A stretch of 64,000 bases of DNA from CBDCFL01 sp965216135 (GTDB lineage: Bacteria > Pseudomonadota > Alphaproteobacteria > Rhodobacterales > Rhodobacteraceae): assembly GCA_965216135.1 (NCBI GenBank), contig CBDCFL010000021.1, forward strand, positions 186,001 through 250,000, written 5' to 3'. The stretch's first letter is position 1. Every line of letters begins with the position of its first letter. The notes beneath the pieces were generated by a model. The model saw nothing but the letters and a program-made list of their open reading frames with translations, ran no database searches and had not been told where the DNA came from. Positions 15,786 to 25,206 of this stretch are shown here, piece by piece. Made by a program: the position numbers and the translations under genes.

Positions 15786-16249
15786 ATGCTTGGACGCGCC
15801 GGATTATCCATAGGCGAACTTTCGACTCGTACCGGTCTGGCGGTTTCGGGATCCGGTTTTATGAGCAAAAGGGTCTGATCCACCCGCTCAGAAATGCCGG
15901 AAATCAGCGCCGTTTTGACCGCGCCGACATCCGGCGCCTGTCATTCATCATGATTTCGCAGCAAATGGGATTTCCGCTGGCCCGGATCGGCGACCTGCTG
16001 GCGGGCTTGCCGCACCACAAGGCGCCCACCAAACGCGACTGGACGCGCATTTCGGGGCAATTTCAGGCCGAGATTGACCGCCGGATCGACACCCTCACCA
16101 CCATGCGCGAAAGGCTGGATGCCTGCATTGGCTGCGGTTGCCTTTCGATGCGCCAATGTCACCTGTTCAACCGCAAAGATAACGCCGCGGCACATGGTCC
16201 CGGCCCGCGTTATCTGTTGGGCGACAGCCCGCCTGGCCCGCCGGATTGA
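15786..16249 (+). pseudogene. soxR: redox-sensitive transcriptional activator SoxR, frameshifted
   Basis: Reading from ATG 15786 gives LSIGELSTRTGLAVS, the MerR-family helix-turn-helix. The continuing text IRFYEQKGLIHPLRNAGNQR lies in another frame from 15851. Where the family has one codon (Ser-Ala-Ile-Arg), only two bases (15849-15850) remain, so one base has been lost. The rest is intact: long dimer helix, then CIGCGCLSMRQC, the four cysteines of the [2Fe-2S] sensor. The SoxR box lies just upstream. As written, no functional SoxR can be made. A sequencing error cannot be excluded, since only one base is involved. Confidence 0.88.
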
Positions 16250-16299
16250 CATGCCACAGCACCCATGCGCACACCTCAGGCCGGGCGCAAGGAGGCGTT

Positions 16300-17475
16300 A
16301 TGCAACTGTCGCGGCGATTGACCGGGATTTCAGGCAGCACGGATGGATGGGCGCTGTTTGCCAAGGCCCGAAGGCTGAAAGAGGCCGGTCACGCGATCAC
16401 CGAATTGACCGTCGGCCAGCATGATGTCGGCACCGATGCTTCGATCCTGGCCGCGATGTATGACGCCGCAATCGCGGGCCACACCGGTTATTCTGCGCTG
16501 CCCGGCACCAATCAATTGCGCGATGCGGTTGCTGACAGGGTGACCAGGGCAACCGGTGTTGCTACCCGGCGCGACAATGTTTTGATCACCCCCGGCGGAC
16601 AGTTTGCGCTTTTCGTCGCGCATATGGCGGCCCTTGAGCCCGGCGACCGGGCGCTTTTTATTGATCCCCATTATTCCACCTATCCCGGCACGATCCGGGC
16701 AGCGGGCGGTGTGCCGGTCGCGGTTGCGACGCATCCCGAACAGGGGTTTCAGCCGCGACAAGGCGAGCTGGAACGCCACGCGCCCGGTGCCCGCTCTTTG
16801 CTGATAAATTCGCCCAACAATCCCACCGGCGCCGTCTACTCGCGTGCCACGATCGACATGATCTGCGAGGTCGCGCGAGATCACGACCTGTGGCTGATTT
16901 CCGATGAAGTTTACGAAAGCCAGGTCTGGGACGGTGCGCATATCTCGCCGCGCGCGGTGCCATCCATGGCCGAACGGATGTTCGTCATCGGCTCGATGTC
17001 GAAAACCTTCGCGATGACCGGCAGCCGTGTCGGCTGGCTGATCGGGCCGGCCGAAGCAATTGATTTTACGATCGAATTGAACACAAACACGACCTATGGA
17101 ATTGCCGGATTTGTGCAAAACGCCGCCGCTTTCGCGCTGGCGCTGGGTGGCGAATTTGAGCGTGGCCTTGCCGAGCCGTTTGCCCGCCGCCAGAGGCGCG
17201 CCATGGCGGCGCTGGCGGGCCAGAACCTGATCAGGGCGGTGCCGCCCGCGGGCACGATGTATATCATGCTCGACATCCGCGCCACCGGGTTGTCCGGCGA
17301 GGCATTCGCGCACCGGCTTTTGGATGAGTGCGGTATCGCGGTGATGCCGGGCGAAAGCTTTGGCATCCAGGCGGCCGGGCACATTCGCGTCGCGATGACC
17401 GTTGGTGACGAGGAATTCGACACCGCCTTTGCCGGCATTCTTACATTCGCACAGGAGATTTCAGATGAAAGATAA
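16300..17475 (+). CDS. PLP-dependent aminotransferase, class I/II
   Basis: A 391-residue fold-type I enzyme. Visible motifs are TGYSALPGTNQLRDAVADR, NSPNNPTGAVYSRATIDM, LWLISDEVYESQVWDG and the PLP lysine region GSMSKTFAMTGSRVGWLIG (Lys about residue 232), with HIRVAMTVGDE near the C-terminus carrying the carboxylate-binding Arg. It is probably an amino acid aminotransferase similar to aspartate-type enzymes; the substrate is unknown. ATG at 16300 has GGAGG five bases upstream, clearly better than an upstream in-frame start. The end overlaps the next gene, so it heads a probable operon. Confidence 0.92.
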   Translation: MQLSRRLTGISGSTDGWALFAKARRLKEAGHAITELTVGQHDVGTDASILAAMYDAAIAGHTGYSALPGTNQLRDAVADRVTRATGVATRRDNVLITPGGQFALFVAHMAALEPGDRALFIDPHYSTYPGTIRAAGGVPVAVATHPEQGFQPRQGELERHAPGARSLLINSPNNPTGAVYSRATIDMICEVARDHDLWLISDEVYESQVWDGAHISPRAVPSMAERMFVIGSMSKTFAMTGSRVGWLIGPAEAIDFTIELNTNTTYGIAGFVQNAAAFALALGGEFERGLAEPFARRQRRAMAALAGQNLIRAVPPAGTMYIMLDIRATGLSGEAFAHRLLDECGIAVMPGESFGIQAAGHIRVAMTVGDEEFDTAFAGILTFAQEISDER

Positions 17476-18292
17476 TGGCGCGACATTTCGGGCGCTGCAC
17501 GTGCCCGGCAATCCGTTCATCCTGGCCAACGCCTGGGACAGAGGCAGTGCGAAAATGCTGGCGGCTTTGGGTGCCGAGGCGATTGCGACATCATCGGCGG
17601 CACATGCGTTCACGCTGGGGCGGTCCGATGGCACCGTGAGCAGGGACGAAGCCCTTGCCCATGGGTGCGATCTGGCCGCCGCGACAGGTTTGCCGGTGTC
17701 GGGTGATTTTGAGAATGGGTTTGGCGAGGCGCCGGAAATGGTGGCCGAAACGGTGCGCCTGTCGGGCGAGGCCGGGTTGGCGGGGATATCGATCGAGGAC
17801 ACGGCCCAGACCTCACCCGACGCTTACGGGTTTGATCTGGCGGTGGAACGCATCCGTGCCGCGGCGGACGCGGCTCGTAGCTTGCCGGGCGATTTTGTTT
17901 TGACGGCGCGTGCGGACGGGGTGATGAACGGGCAATATGGACAGGACGAAGCCCTGCGCCGCATTCGGGCATTCGATGCCGCCGGGGCGGATTGCCTGTA
18001 TGCGCCTTTGCCCAAATCGGCGGACGATCTGGCCGAGATCTGCCGGGCGACGACGAAACCGGTCAATGTATTGGTTGCTGGCCCGGTCTTTATCCGGCTG
18101 ACCCGCGCCCAATATGCGCGCATGGGAATCGCACGCATGTCGCTTGGCTCTGCACTCGCACGCCCAACCCACCGGGTAATCCACGAGGCCGCCAGGGCGA
18201 TGTTTGAGGCGGGCGAATTTACGCTGCTTGGCCGGGCGCTTTCCGGGGCAACCATCGACGACCTGCTGACCCGCGCTCAGCCGGAGCAATAG
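17465..18292 (+). CDS. isocitrate lyase/PEP mutase family protein
   Basis: A 275-residue TIM-barrel protein. FILANAWDRGSAKMLAALGA and IATSSAAHAFTLG at the N-terminus, VSGDFENGFGEAPEMVAETV, GISIEDTAQ and FVLTARADGVMNG are the family's substrate and metal loops. The classical lyase cysteine signature KKCGH is absent, as in small PEP-mutase-like members. Such proteins cleave or rearrange C-C or C-P bonds of oxo-acids; the substrate is unknown. ATG at 17465 has AGGAG nine bases upstream and overlaps the aminotransferase by 11 bases, showing coupling. Confidence 0.9.
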   Translation: MKDNGATFRALHVPGNPFILANAWDRGSAKMLAALGAEAIATSSAAHAFTLGRSDGTVSRDEALAHGCDLAAATGLPVSGDFENGFGEAPEMVAETVRLSGEAGLAGISIEDTAQTSPDAYGFDLAVERIRAAADAARSLPGDFVLTARADGVMNGQYGQDEALRRIRAFDAAGADCLYAPLPKSADDLAEICRATTKPVNVLVAGPVFIRLTRAQYARMGIARMSLGSALARPTHRVIHEAARAMFEAGEFTLLGRALSGATIDDLLTRAQPEQ

Positions 18293-18293
18293 G

Positions 18294-19691
18294 ATGGATC
18301 ATGCCGCGCTCAATCACTGGTCAAAATGGGCCGCCGATTGGATCACCGATTATCACGCCAGCCTGCGCGACCGTCCCGTCCGTGCGCCGCTGAGCGTTGG
18401 TCTGACTGTCGGTCAGTTGCCCGCGGCACCGCCGGATGATCCGGTTGATGCGGCGGAAATTATCGCGGATTTTGAGGCCCTGATCCCGAACGCCATGACG
18501 CATTGGCAGCATCCGCGTTTTTTCGCCTATTTCCCGGCCAACGCCGCGCCCGCATCGATGCTGGCCGAGCAGCTGGCGGGCGGCATCGCCGCGCAGTGCA
18601 TGCTATGGCAATCCAGCCCTGCGGCCACAGAGCTGGAAATGGTCATGGTCGGCTGGTTACGCCAGGCGCTGGGTCTGGGCGACCACTTCAAAGGCACGAT
18701 ACAGGACAGCGCATCCACGGCCACGTTATGCGCCATCGTGACGATGCGCGAACGTGCGCTGAAAGCCCAAGGCAACCAGAGCGGCCTGTTCGGGTGCCCG
18801 CGCGTGCGCATTTACTGTTCAGACCAGACCCACAGCTCGATTGACAAAGGCGTGCGCATTGCAGGGATCGGGCAGGACAATCTGATCCGCATCGAAACCG
18901 ACGACACTCTGTCGATGCGCCCCAAGGCACTGGATGCGGCCATCAGGGCAGACATGGCAGCCGGATATCTGCCTGCCGGGGTGATTTTGTCGGTCGGCGG
19001 CACTTCGGTCGGCGGCACCGACAATATCGCGCCGCTGATCGGCATCGCGAAGGCGCACGATCTCTACACGCATGTCGACGCGGCCTGGGCCGGATCGGCG
19101 ATGATCTGCCCTGAATTTAGGGGCTTGTGGGACGGCGTTGATGGCGCCGACAGCATCGTGTTCAACCCGGCCAAGTGGCTTGGCGCGCAGTTTGACTGCT
19201 CGCTTCAGTTTCTGGCCGACCCGGCCAAGCAAGTGGGCACGCTGAGTGTGAAACCGGATTATCTGTTGACGCATGGTGCAGATGAAATCACCGATTTCAA
19301 CGACTGGACCGTGCCGCTTGGCCGCCGGTTCCGGGCGCTGAAACTTTGGTTCGTGATCCGCGCGTATGGGCTGGACGGATTGCGCGCGCGCATTCGCAAT
19401 CACATTAAATGGTCAACAGAACTCGCGGATATTATTCATGATATTCCAGACGTGGAGATCGTCACGGCGCCGCGTTTGTCGCTATTTTCATTCAGCTGCC
19501 CAACCGATGGTGAGACTGCGGATTTGCTGGAACGTATCAACGATGATGGCCGCATCTATCTGACCCAAACCCGCCACCGGGGCCGTTTGGTGATCCGCAT
19601 GCAGGTGGGCCAGTTCGATTGCACCCGGGCCGATGTGATGATTGTGGCAGATGTGCTGCGCGATCTGATCCGTCCGAAAACGACATCTTGA
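18294..19691 (+). CDS. pyridoxal-dependent decarboxylase (aromatic-L-amino-acid decarboxylase-like)
   Basis: A 465-residue group II decarboxylase. The N-terminal segment THWQHPRFFAYFPANAAPAS and then MLWQSSPAATELEMVMVGWL are typical of the AADC/tryptophan decarboxylase branch. YTHVDAAWAGSAMICPEFR binds the cofactor, and the PLP lysine lies in IVFNPAKWLGAQFDCS (about residue 300). DWTVPLGRRFRALKLWFVIR is another family signature. Predicted to decarboxylate an aromatic or related amino acid. It follows the preceding gene with one base between, so it is in the same operon. No acidic inducible-type N-terminal extension is seen. Confidence 0.9.
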   Translation: MDHAALNHWSKWAADWITDYHASLRDRPVRAPLSVGLTVGQLPAAPPDDPVDAAEIIADFEALIPNAMTHWQHPRFFAYFPANAAPASMLAEQLAGGIAAQCMLWQSSPAATELEMVMVGWLRQALGLGDHFKGTIQDSASTATLCAIVTMRERALKAQGNQSGLFGCPRVRIYCSDQTHSSIDKGVRIAGIGQDNLIRIETDDTLSMRPKALDAAIRADMAAGYLPAGVILSVGGTSVGGTDNIAPLIGIAKAHDLYTHVDAAWAGSAMICPEFRGLWDGVDGADSIVFNPAKWLGAQFDCSLQFLADPAKQVGTLSVKPDYLLTHGADEITDFNDWTVPLGRRFRALKLWFVIRAYGLDGLRARIRNHIKWSTELADIIHDIPDVEIVTAPRLSLFSFSCPTDGETADLLERINDDGRIYLTQTRHRGRLVIRMQVGQFDCTRADVMIVADVLRDLIRPKTTS

Positions 19692-19751
19692 CGCAAACGA
19701 ACAAGATCGCGTCAATGATTACAGGTTTTTCTGCCACCGACGGAGGTGCGT

Positions 19752-19844
19752 ATGCGCTCGACTGACTGGATAATCGCGCTACGCTCGCGCACCATCGGTG
19801 CCGACCGGGGCCGGGCCGCGCGGGGGCGTCCGGGCTGCGGCTGA
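19752..19844 (+). CDS. candidate 30-residue leader peptide upstream of the MttB-like gene
   Basis: ATG at 19752 is preceded by GGAGG at ideal spacing, better than the ribosome site of the large gene downstream. The peptide begins MRSTDWIIALRSRTIGADRG, is arginine-rich and ends 39 bases before the MttB-like start. I do not recognise it. It could be a translated leader, or a chance frame in a GC-rich sequence. Confidence 0.3.
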   Translation: MRSTDWIIALRSRTIGADRGRAARGRPGCG

Positions 19845-19883
19845 TCCGCCGTTTGCCCGATTAACCGCCGCAAGGAACCCAAC

Positions 19884-21410
19884 ATGTCAAGACGTTCAGG
19901 TGGCCGCGCCGCCCGACAAGCTGCACGCAACGCCCCATTGGCCCAGGACCTGCGCCCGGTGCGTCCAGGCATGCCAGGCGGGCAATATACGCCGCTGACC
20001 AGCGCCGATATTGCCAAGATCCACCAAACCGCTCTGCAGGCGCTGGAAGAGATCGGGCTGGCCGATGCGCCGCAATCGGGCGTCGATATTCTGACCGGTG
20101 CCGGAGCAATGTTGGGCAGCGATGGCCGCATCCGTTTTCCGCGCACCTTGGTCGAGGATATGCTGGCCAAAGCCGCGCGCGACATCACCCTTTGCGCCCG
20201 CGACCCGTCCCATGACATGCACCTGTCCGGTACCAAAGTGCATTACGGAACCGCCGGTGCGGCGGTGCATATGGTCGATGTCGATGGCAGCGTTTATCGC
20301 GAATCGACCGTGCAGGATCTGCACGATGCGGCGCGCATCGCCGACCGGCTGGACAATATCCATTTCCTGCAACGCCCGATGGTGGCCCGTGACATTGTGG
20401 ACAACCGCGAGATGGATCTCAACACCATCTACGCCTGCTGCGCGGGCACCACCAAACATGTGGGCACGTCGATCTTTGAGCCTGGGTTTGTGGACGACGC
20501 GCTGGAACTTTGCCATCTGATCGCCGGCGGCGAGGACACCTGGCGCGCGCGGCCTTTTGTCAGCAATTCCAGCTGCTTCGTTGTCCCGCCGATGAAATTT
20601 GCCACCGAAAGCTGCCTGGTGATGGAATACTGCATCCGCGGCGGAATGCCGGTCTTGCTGCTTTCCGCCGGGATGACCGGGGCCACAGCACCCGCCACCA
20701 TCGCCGGTGCAATTGCCCAGGCGGTGGCCGAATGTCTGGCCGGCATTGTCTATGTCAACGCCATCGCGCCCGGCCATCCGGCGATATTCGGCACCTGGCC
20801 CTTTGTCGTCGATTTGCGCACCGGGGCAATGTCGGGGGGCTCTGGAGAGCAGGCATTGCTGAGTGCGGGATGCGCGCAGATGCACCAGTTTTACGGCCTG
20901 CCGGGCGGTGCGGTTGGCGGCATTGCGGATGCCAAACTGCCCGATATGCAGGCCGGGTGGGAACAGATGTGCTCAAACGTGCTCGCCGGGCTGTCTGGGC
21001 TGAACATGGTTTACGAGGCCGCGGGAATGCACGCCTCGCTGCTGGGTTTTTGTCATGAAAGCCTGATCCTGGGCGATGACATCATCGGGCAGGCGCAGCG
21101 CTGCGTGCGCGGTATTGAAGTGAACGATGACACGCTGGCGCTGGAGGTCATCAGGGACGTTTGCCTGAACGGTCCGGGGCATTATCTGGGTGCCGATCAG
21201 ACCCTGTCACTAATGCAGAAAGATTATGTTTATCCGGCACTTGGAGATCGTACTTCGCCAAAGGAGTGGGAAGAAAATCAGCGGCCGGATCTGCTGCACA
21301 AGGCAACTGCGTTGAAGGATGATATATTGGCCGAGCCCGCCGCCGCCCGGTTCGATCCGATAACCGATAAAGCGATCCGGGGGCAGTTCAATATTCATTT
21401 GTCTGCCTAG
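19884..21410 (+). CDS. trimethylamine methyltransferase (MttB) family protein, non-pyrrolysine
   Basis: A 508-residue TIM-barrel corrinoid-dependent methyltransferase family member. A basic N-terminal tail (SRRSGGRAARQAARNA) is followed by QTALQALEEIGLADAPQSGV and VHYGTAGAAVHMVDVDG. Conserved strands are VGTSIFEPGFVDDALEL, MPVLLLSAGMTGATAPATIA and SGEQALLSAGCAQMHQFYGLP. There is no in-frame amber codon, so it is of the non-pyrrolysine branch, which includes glycine betaine, proline betaine and carnitine demethylases. The exact substrate is unknown. The start is ATG 19884 with AAGGAA upstream. It follows the decarboxylase after 192 bases with no terminator seen. Confidence 0.9.
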   Translation: MSRRSGGRAARQAARNAPLAQDLRPVRPGMPGGQYTPLTSADIAKIHQTALQALEEIGLADAPQSGVDILTGAGAMLGSDGRIRFPRTLVEDMLAKAARDITLCARDPSHDMHLSGTKVHYGTAGAAVHMVDVDGSVYRESTVQDLHDAARIADRLDNIHFLQRPMVARDIVDNREMDLNTIYACCAGTTKHVGTSIFEPGFVDDALELCHLIAGGEDTWRARPFVSNSSCFVVPPMKFATESCLVMEYCIRGGMPVLLLSAGMTGATAPATIAGAIAQAVAECLAGIVYVNAIAPGHPAIFGTWPFVVDLRTGAMSGGSGEQALLSAGCAQMHQFYGLPGGAVGGIADAKLPDMQAGWEQMCSNVLAGLSGLNMVYEAAGMHASLLGFCHESLILGDDIIGQAQRCVRGIEVNDDTLALEVIRDVCLNGPGHYLGADQTLSLMQKDYVYPALGDRTSPKEWEENQRPDLLHKATALKDDILAEPAAARFDPITDKAIRGQFNIHLSA

Positions 21411-21449
21411 ACGGGCGGCCCGAAAATGGGCAGCGCGGCGCAAGATGGC

Positions 21450-23261
21450 TTATGCGCGACCGGCCAAGTCTTCCAGCATCACCCACTCATTTTCGGCGTC
21501 AACCAGCGCCGACTGCTGCTTGATGAGCGCAGCACTGGCCTGGTCAAATCTGGCGCGGTCACCGGTGAATAGTTCGGCATCGGACAAAAGCGCGTTCAGC
21601 CGCGCCACGTCTGCCTCTAGCTGTTCGATCCGGTCCGGCAGCGCGGCCAGGCGGTGTTTTTGGGTGAAAGTCAGCCCGGAACGCTTGGGTTTTATGGTTG
21701 TTTTTGGCAGTTCGGTTTGCGTTCGTTTGGCTGTTGCCTTGGGAGTTTCGGGCTCCCGCCTTTGCAGCCGATAATCCGACCAGCCGCCGGCATAAATCTC
21801 TGCAACGCCGTCGCCTTCCATGGCAATCGTCCGGGTGGCGAGGCGATCGATGAAATCGCGATCGTGGCTGATCATCAGCACGGTGCCGGAATAATCCGAC
21901 AACACATCCTGCAGCAGATCCAGGGTCTCGATATCGAGGTCGTTGGTTGGTTCGTCGAGCACCAGCAGATTGCTTTGGCGGGCCATGATCCGCGCCAGCA
22001 AAAGCCGCGCTTTTTCGCCGCCCGACAAGCTTCGCACCGGCGCACGCGCGCGTGCGGCGTCAAACAGAAAGTCATTGAGGTAGCCCAATACGTGGCGGGG
22101 CTGGCCGCGCACCATGATCTGATCGGCCTTGCCGGATACGCGCATGTCCGCATCAGCGCTCAGGTTGTCGATGAGTGACAGATCCGGCATCAGCGCGTCG
22201 CGATTCTGGTCCAACTGGGCGACGGTCAGATTTGATCCGTGTTTCACTGAGCCGTGGTCAGGCTGCTGAGCGCCGGTCAGCATCGCCACCAGCGTTGTCT
22301 TGCCCACACCATTGGGACCGACCACCGCGATACGTTCTCCGCGGGCGATCTTGATCGAAAAGTCGCGTACGATTGGACGATTATCGAACTGTTTGGCCAA
22401 ACCCACGGCCTCGATGACCAGCTTGCCGGATCGGGTGCCCGATTGCACCGCCAGATCCGGCGCGCCCTGGCGGGGCACCGCATTGGCCCGGGTTTGCCGC
22501 AAAGCCGCGAGCGCCCGCAGACGGCCCTGATTGCGCTTGCGGCGCGCTGAGATGCCTTCGACCGCCCATCGCCCCTCGTCCGCTAATTTTCGGTCGAGCT
22601 TGTGCCGGCCGCTGTCTTCGTGCTGCCAGACGCTGTCGCGCCACGGCTCAAAGGCGTCAAAGCCCTTGTCCTGACGCCGCGCGACGCCGCGGTCCAGCCA
22701 TATCGTGGCCCGCGTCAGCGCGCTCAGGAATGCCCGATCATGGCTGACCAAGACAAAGGCGGCGCGGGTGTTTTTCAGCCGCTCTTCGAGCCAAAGAATT
22801 GCCGATATGTCCAAGTGGTTTGTCGGCTCATCGAGCAACATCAAATCGGCCTCTTCGGCGAGCAGACGCGCCAGCGCGGCGCGCCGGCGTTCACCGCCCG
22901 ATGCGCGCCGGCAATCGAGCGACAGGTCAAGATCAAGACCCAGGCCGATTTTCTCAACGCGATAGATCTCACCCGATCCCAGCCGCGCGGCGGCAAAATC
23001 GCCCAATGTCGAAAAGCCTGAGAATTCCGGCTCTTGCTCCAGGTAGCGCACTGAAACTCTGGGTGAAATCGCGATGCTGCCAGAGTCGGGCTGGGTCATT
23101 GCCGACATCATTTTCATCAATGTCGATTTGCCCGATCCGTTGCGACCGACAAGCGCCAGATGGTCACGGGGATGAATGATCAGGTTCAGATCGTCAAATA
23201 CCGGATCCCCGCCGTAGCCCAGCCTGATCTGGGATAGTTGCAATAGGGGTGCGCGTGCCAT
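21450..23261 (-). CDS. uup: ABC-F family ATPase
   Basis: A 603-residue soluble protein with two ATP-binding cassettes and no membrane segment. Cassette 1 has Walker A GRNGSGKST (about residue 39), signature ASGGERRRAALARLLAEEA and DEPTNHLD. Cassette 2 has GPNGVGKTT, LSGGEKARLLLARIMA and DEPTNDLD. After a basic linker the C-terminus forms a coiled coil (LPDRIEQLEADVARLNALL), as in Uup, which binds nucleic acid. ABC-F proteins act on ribosomes or on DNA transposon/recombination intermediates; Uup deletion changes transposon excision in E. coli (family knowledge). Convergent with the MttB-like gene. Confidence 0.92.
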   Translation of the reverse strand: MARAPLLQLSQIRLGYGGDPVFDDLNLIIHPRDHLALVGRNGSGKSTLMKMMSAMTQPDSGSIAISPRVSVRYLEQEPEFSGFSTLGDFAAARLGSGEIYRVEKIGLGLDLDLSLDCRRASGGERRRAALARLLAEEADLMLLDEPTNHLDISAILWLEERLKNTRAAFVLVSHDRAFLSALTRATIWLDRGVARRQDKGFDAFEPWRDSVWQHEDSGRHKLDRKLADEGRWAVEGISARRKRNQGRLRALAALRQTRANAVPRQGAPDLAVQSGTRSGKLVIEAVGLAKQFDNRPIVRDFSIKIARGERIAVVGPNGVGKTTLVAMLTGAQQPDHGSVKHGSNLTVAQLDQNRDALMPDLSLIDNLSADADMRVSGKADQIMVRGQPRHVLGYLNDFLFDAARARAPVRSLSGGEKARLLLARIMARQSNLLVLDEPTNDLDIETLDLLQDVLSDYSGTVLMISHDRDFIDRLATRTIAMEGDGVAEIYAGGWSDYRLQRREPETPKATAKRTQTELPKTTIKPKRSGLTFTQKHRLAALPDRIEQLEADVARLNALLSDAELFTGDRARFDQASAALIKQQSALVDAENEWVMLEDLAGRA

Positions 23262-23745
23262 GGCCTGCGGCTAATCGCTGGGCCGGGGCATGTCTAGCAC
23301 TTAGCGAAGGCGCGCAGCAGGCGCTGGCGCGCGGGCGGTATTGACGACACCTGCAGGCCGGTAAAGACATGCAGCGTGTTCAGATCGTCATCCACCACCG
23401 CATGGTCGCTGACCCATGCCCCCATCGCCAGATAAGAGCGCAATAGTGGCGGTATTGGGTATGGGGCGCGGCTTGGGTGCCGGCGCTCGGAAAACCGGAT
23501 GATCTTGGTAGATTTGACGCCGGGCGCCCATCGACGGGGGGCGCGATGATGCGCATACAGGTGCTCAAACGCTTAGCGATAGGGGGCGGGATCGGTGCCC
23601 GGAAAGGATGAACAGCCGACCATCATGGCAAAGCCGAAATCGTCGACAAGGCGGGTTATCGCGGCCCAGGCAACCCGGACGATGTCTGGGCTCAATCCTT
23701 CGCTCAAGGCGCAAAACCGCCCGATTTCGATGATCGGGTGCTTAA

Positions 23746-25206
23746 CAGCCCGTTGACGAAGTCGGCACTGGACGCAAGCGGCCTGGTCTGATTCTTTGAT
23801 GTTCTGATTTGACCGGAGGATTCGCCGATGGCGATGGGACAGCAGAAGGATCGTCAGGGGGACTTGATGGTGGGCTGGGCGGAGATGCCGCGCTCGCCGG
23901 GTCATGTGTTTTACGACCGCCTGCAGTCGGTGCTGATTGAGGGCGGCTTCGACGCCTTTGCCGAGGCGAGCTGCCGGCCCTATTACGCGGCCAGGATGGG
24001 CGCGCCCTCGGTGCCGCCCGGGCGCTATTTCCGCATGCACCTGGTGGGCTACTTCGAGGGCATCGACTCAGAGCGCGGTCTGGAGTGGCGTTGCTCGGAT
24101 TCCCTGTCGCTTCGGGAGTTCCTGCGGCTTGAGAACCGGGAGCGGGTGCCGGACCATTCCTGGCTGTCACGGACCCGCACGCGCCTGCCTCATGAAGTTC
24201 ACACGGCGATCTTCGACTGGGTTCTGGCGCTGATTGCCGAAGCAGGTCTGGTCAAGGGCGATCGTATCGGGGTGGATGCCTCGACCATGGAGGCCAACGC
24301 GGCGCTGCGCAACATCGTGCGAAGGGACACGGGCGAGGGTTACCGGGGGATGCTGGAGCGCTTGGCCCAGGAGAGCGGTATCGAGACGCCCACGGCCGAG
24401 GACCGGGCGCGTCTGGACCGCAAGCGCAAGGGCAAGAAGCTCTCGAACCAGGACTGGGTTTCCAGGAGCGACCCCGAGGCCAAGATCGCCAAGATGAAGG
24501 ACGGCACGACCCATCTGGCCTACAAGCCTGAGCACGCGGTGGATCTGGACACCGGCGCGGTGGTGGCGGCCGAGCTGCACCCCGCCGACGAGGGCGACAC
24601 GACGACGCTTCCCAAGACGCTGGCGGCGGCCCAGGAGAACCTTGCCAGCGTTGACGCGGCGCCGACGGCTGAGGACCCGGCCGAATGTGTGACCGACAAA
24701 GGCTATCACTCACGGGCGGTCTTGAAGGCCTTGGACAACGGCCCGTGGAAGACGCGGATCGCCGAGCCCAAGGCGAAGGGCTTCGCGCGCTGGCGCGGCG
24801 ACGAGGCGGCGCGGCGGGCGGTCACCAACAACCGGACCCGGCTGTTATCGGGGGTGGCCAAAGAAGCCTTCAAGCTGCGCGCCGAGATCGTCGAGCGCTC
24901 CTTCGCCCACAACCTCGATCGCGGCGGCATGCGCCGGACCTGGCTTCGGGGCCGCGAGAACGTGCACAAGCGATACCTGCTTCACGTCGCCGGCCACAAC
25001 CTCTCGTTGCTGATGCGCCAACTCATCGGTGCCGGCACCCCGCGCGAGGCCGTGGCGGGCGGATATGGCGGTATTTTCGTGCTGCTCACGCCCACCGGGG
25101 CCATGCTGGTCGCACTGGGGGTCTCGCAAAGCGGCCAGACGGTTTTCGCCGCCGCATTCCTCATCTGGGAGTGAGAGCCGGAAAAAGCCACTTAATCAAC
25201 GGGCTG
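23746..25206 (+). mobile_element. IS1182-like element inserted in olsB
   Basis: Terminal inverted repeats begin CAGCCCGTTGA on the left and match the complement on the right (25196-25206). Both sides are flanked by TTAA (23742-23745 and 25207-25210), a four-base palindromic target duplication. Joining the flanks across one TTAA restores the olsB frame (NSF-KHP). The element is 1461 bp with a single intact transposase gene, antisense to olsB. Confidence 0.9.
23828..25174 (+). CDS. transposase, IS5/IS1182-like (DUF772 N-terminal domain)
   Basis: A 448-residue DDE transposase. The N-terminal domain contains YFRMHLVGYFEGIDSERGLE and SLSLREFLRLENRERVPDHS, a DUF772-type region. The first acidic catalytic region is GDRIGVDASTMEANAAL. 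The middle has AYKPEHAVDLDTGAVVAAEL and VTDKGYHSRAVLKAL. The C-terminal region is ERSFAHNLDRGGMRRTWLRG then KRYLLHVAGHNLSLLMRQL. ATG 23828 has GGAGG at good spacing. No frameshift is seen, so it is probably active. The family call rests on domain pattern and the four-base target duplication. Confidence 0.88.
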   Translation: MAMGQQKDRQGDLMVGWAEMPRSPGHVFYDRLQSVLIEGGFDAFAEASCRPYYAARMGAPSVPPGRYFRMHLVGYFEGIDSERGLEWRCSDSLSLREFLRLENRERVPDHSWLSRTRTRLPHEVHTAIFDWVLALIAEAGLVKGDRIGVDASTMEANAALRNIVRRDTGEGYRGMLERLAQESGIETPTAEDRARLDRKRKGKKLSNQDWVSRSDPEAKIAKMKDGTTHLAYKPEHAVDLDTGAVVAAELHPADEGDTTTLPKTLAAAQENLASVDAAPTAEDPAECVTDKGYHSRAVLKALDNGPWKTRIAEPKAKGFARWRGDEAARRAVTNNRTRLLSGVAKEAFKLRAEIVERSFAHNLDRGGMRRTWLRGRENVHKRYLLHVAGHNLSLLMRQLIGAGTPREAVAGGYGGIFVLLTPTGAMLVALGVSQSGQTVFAAAFLIWE

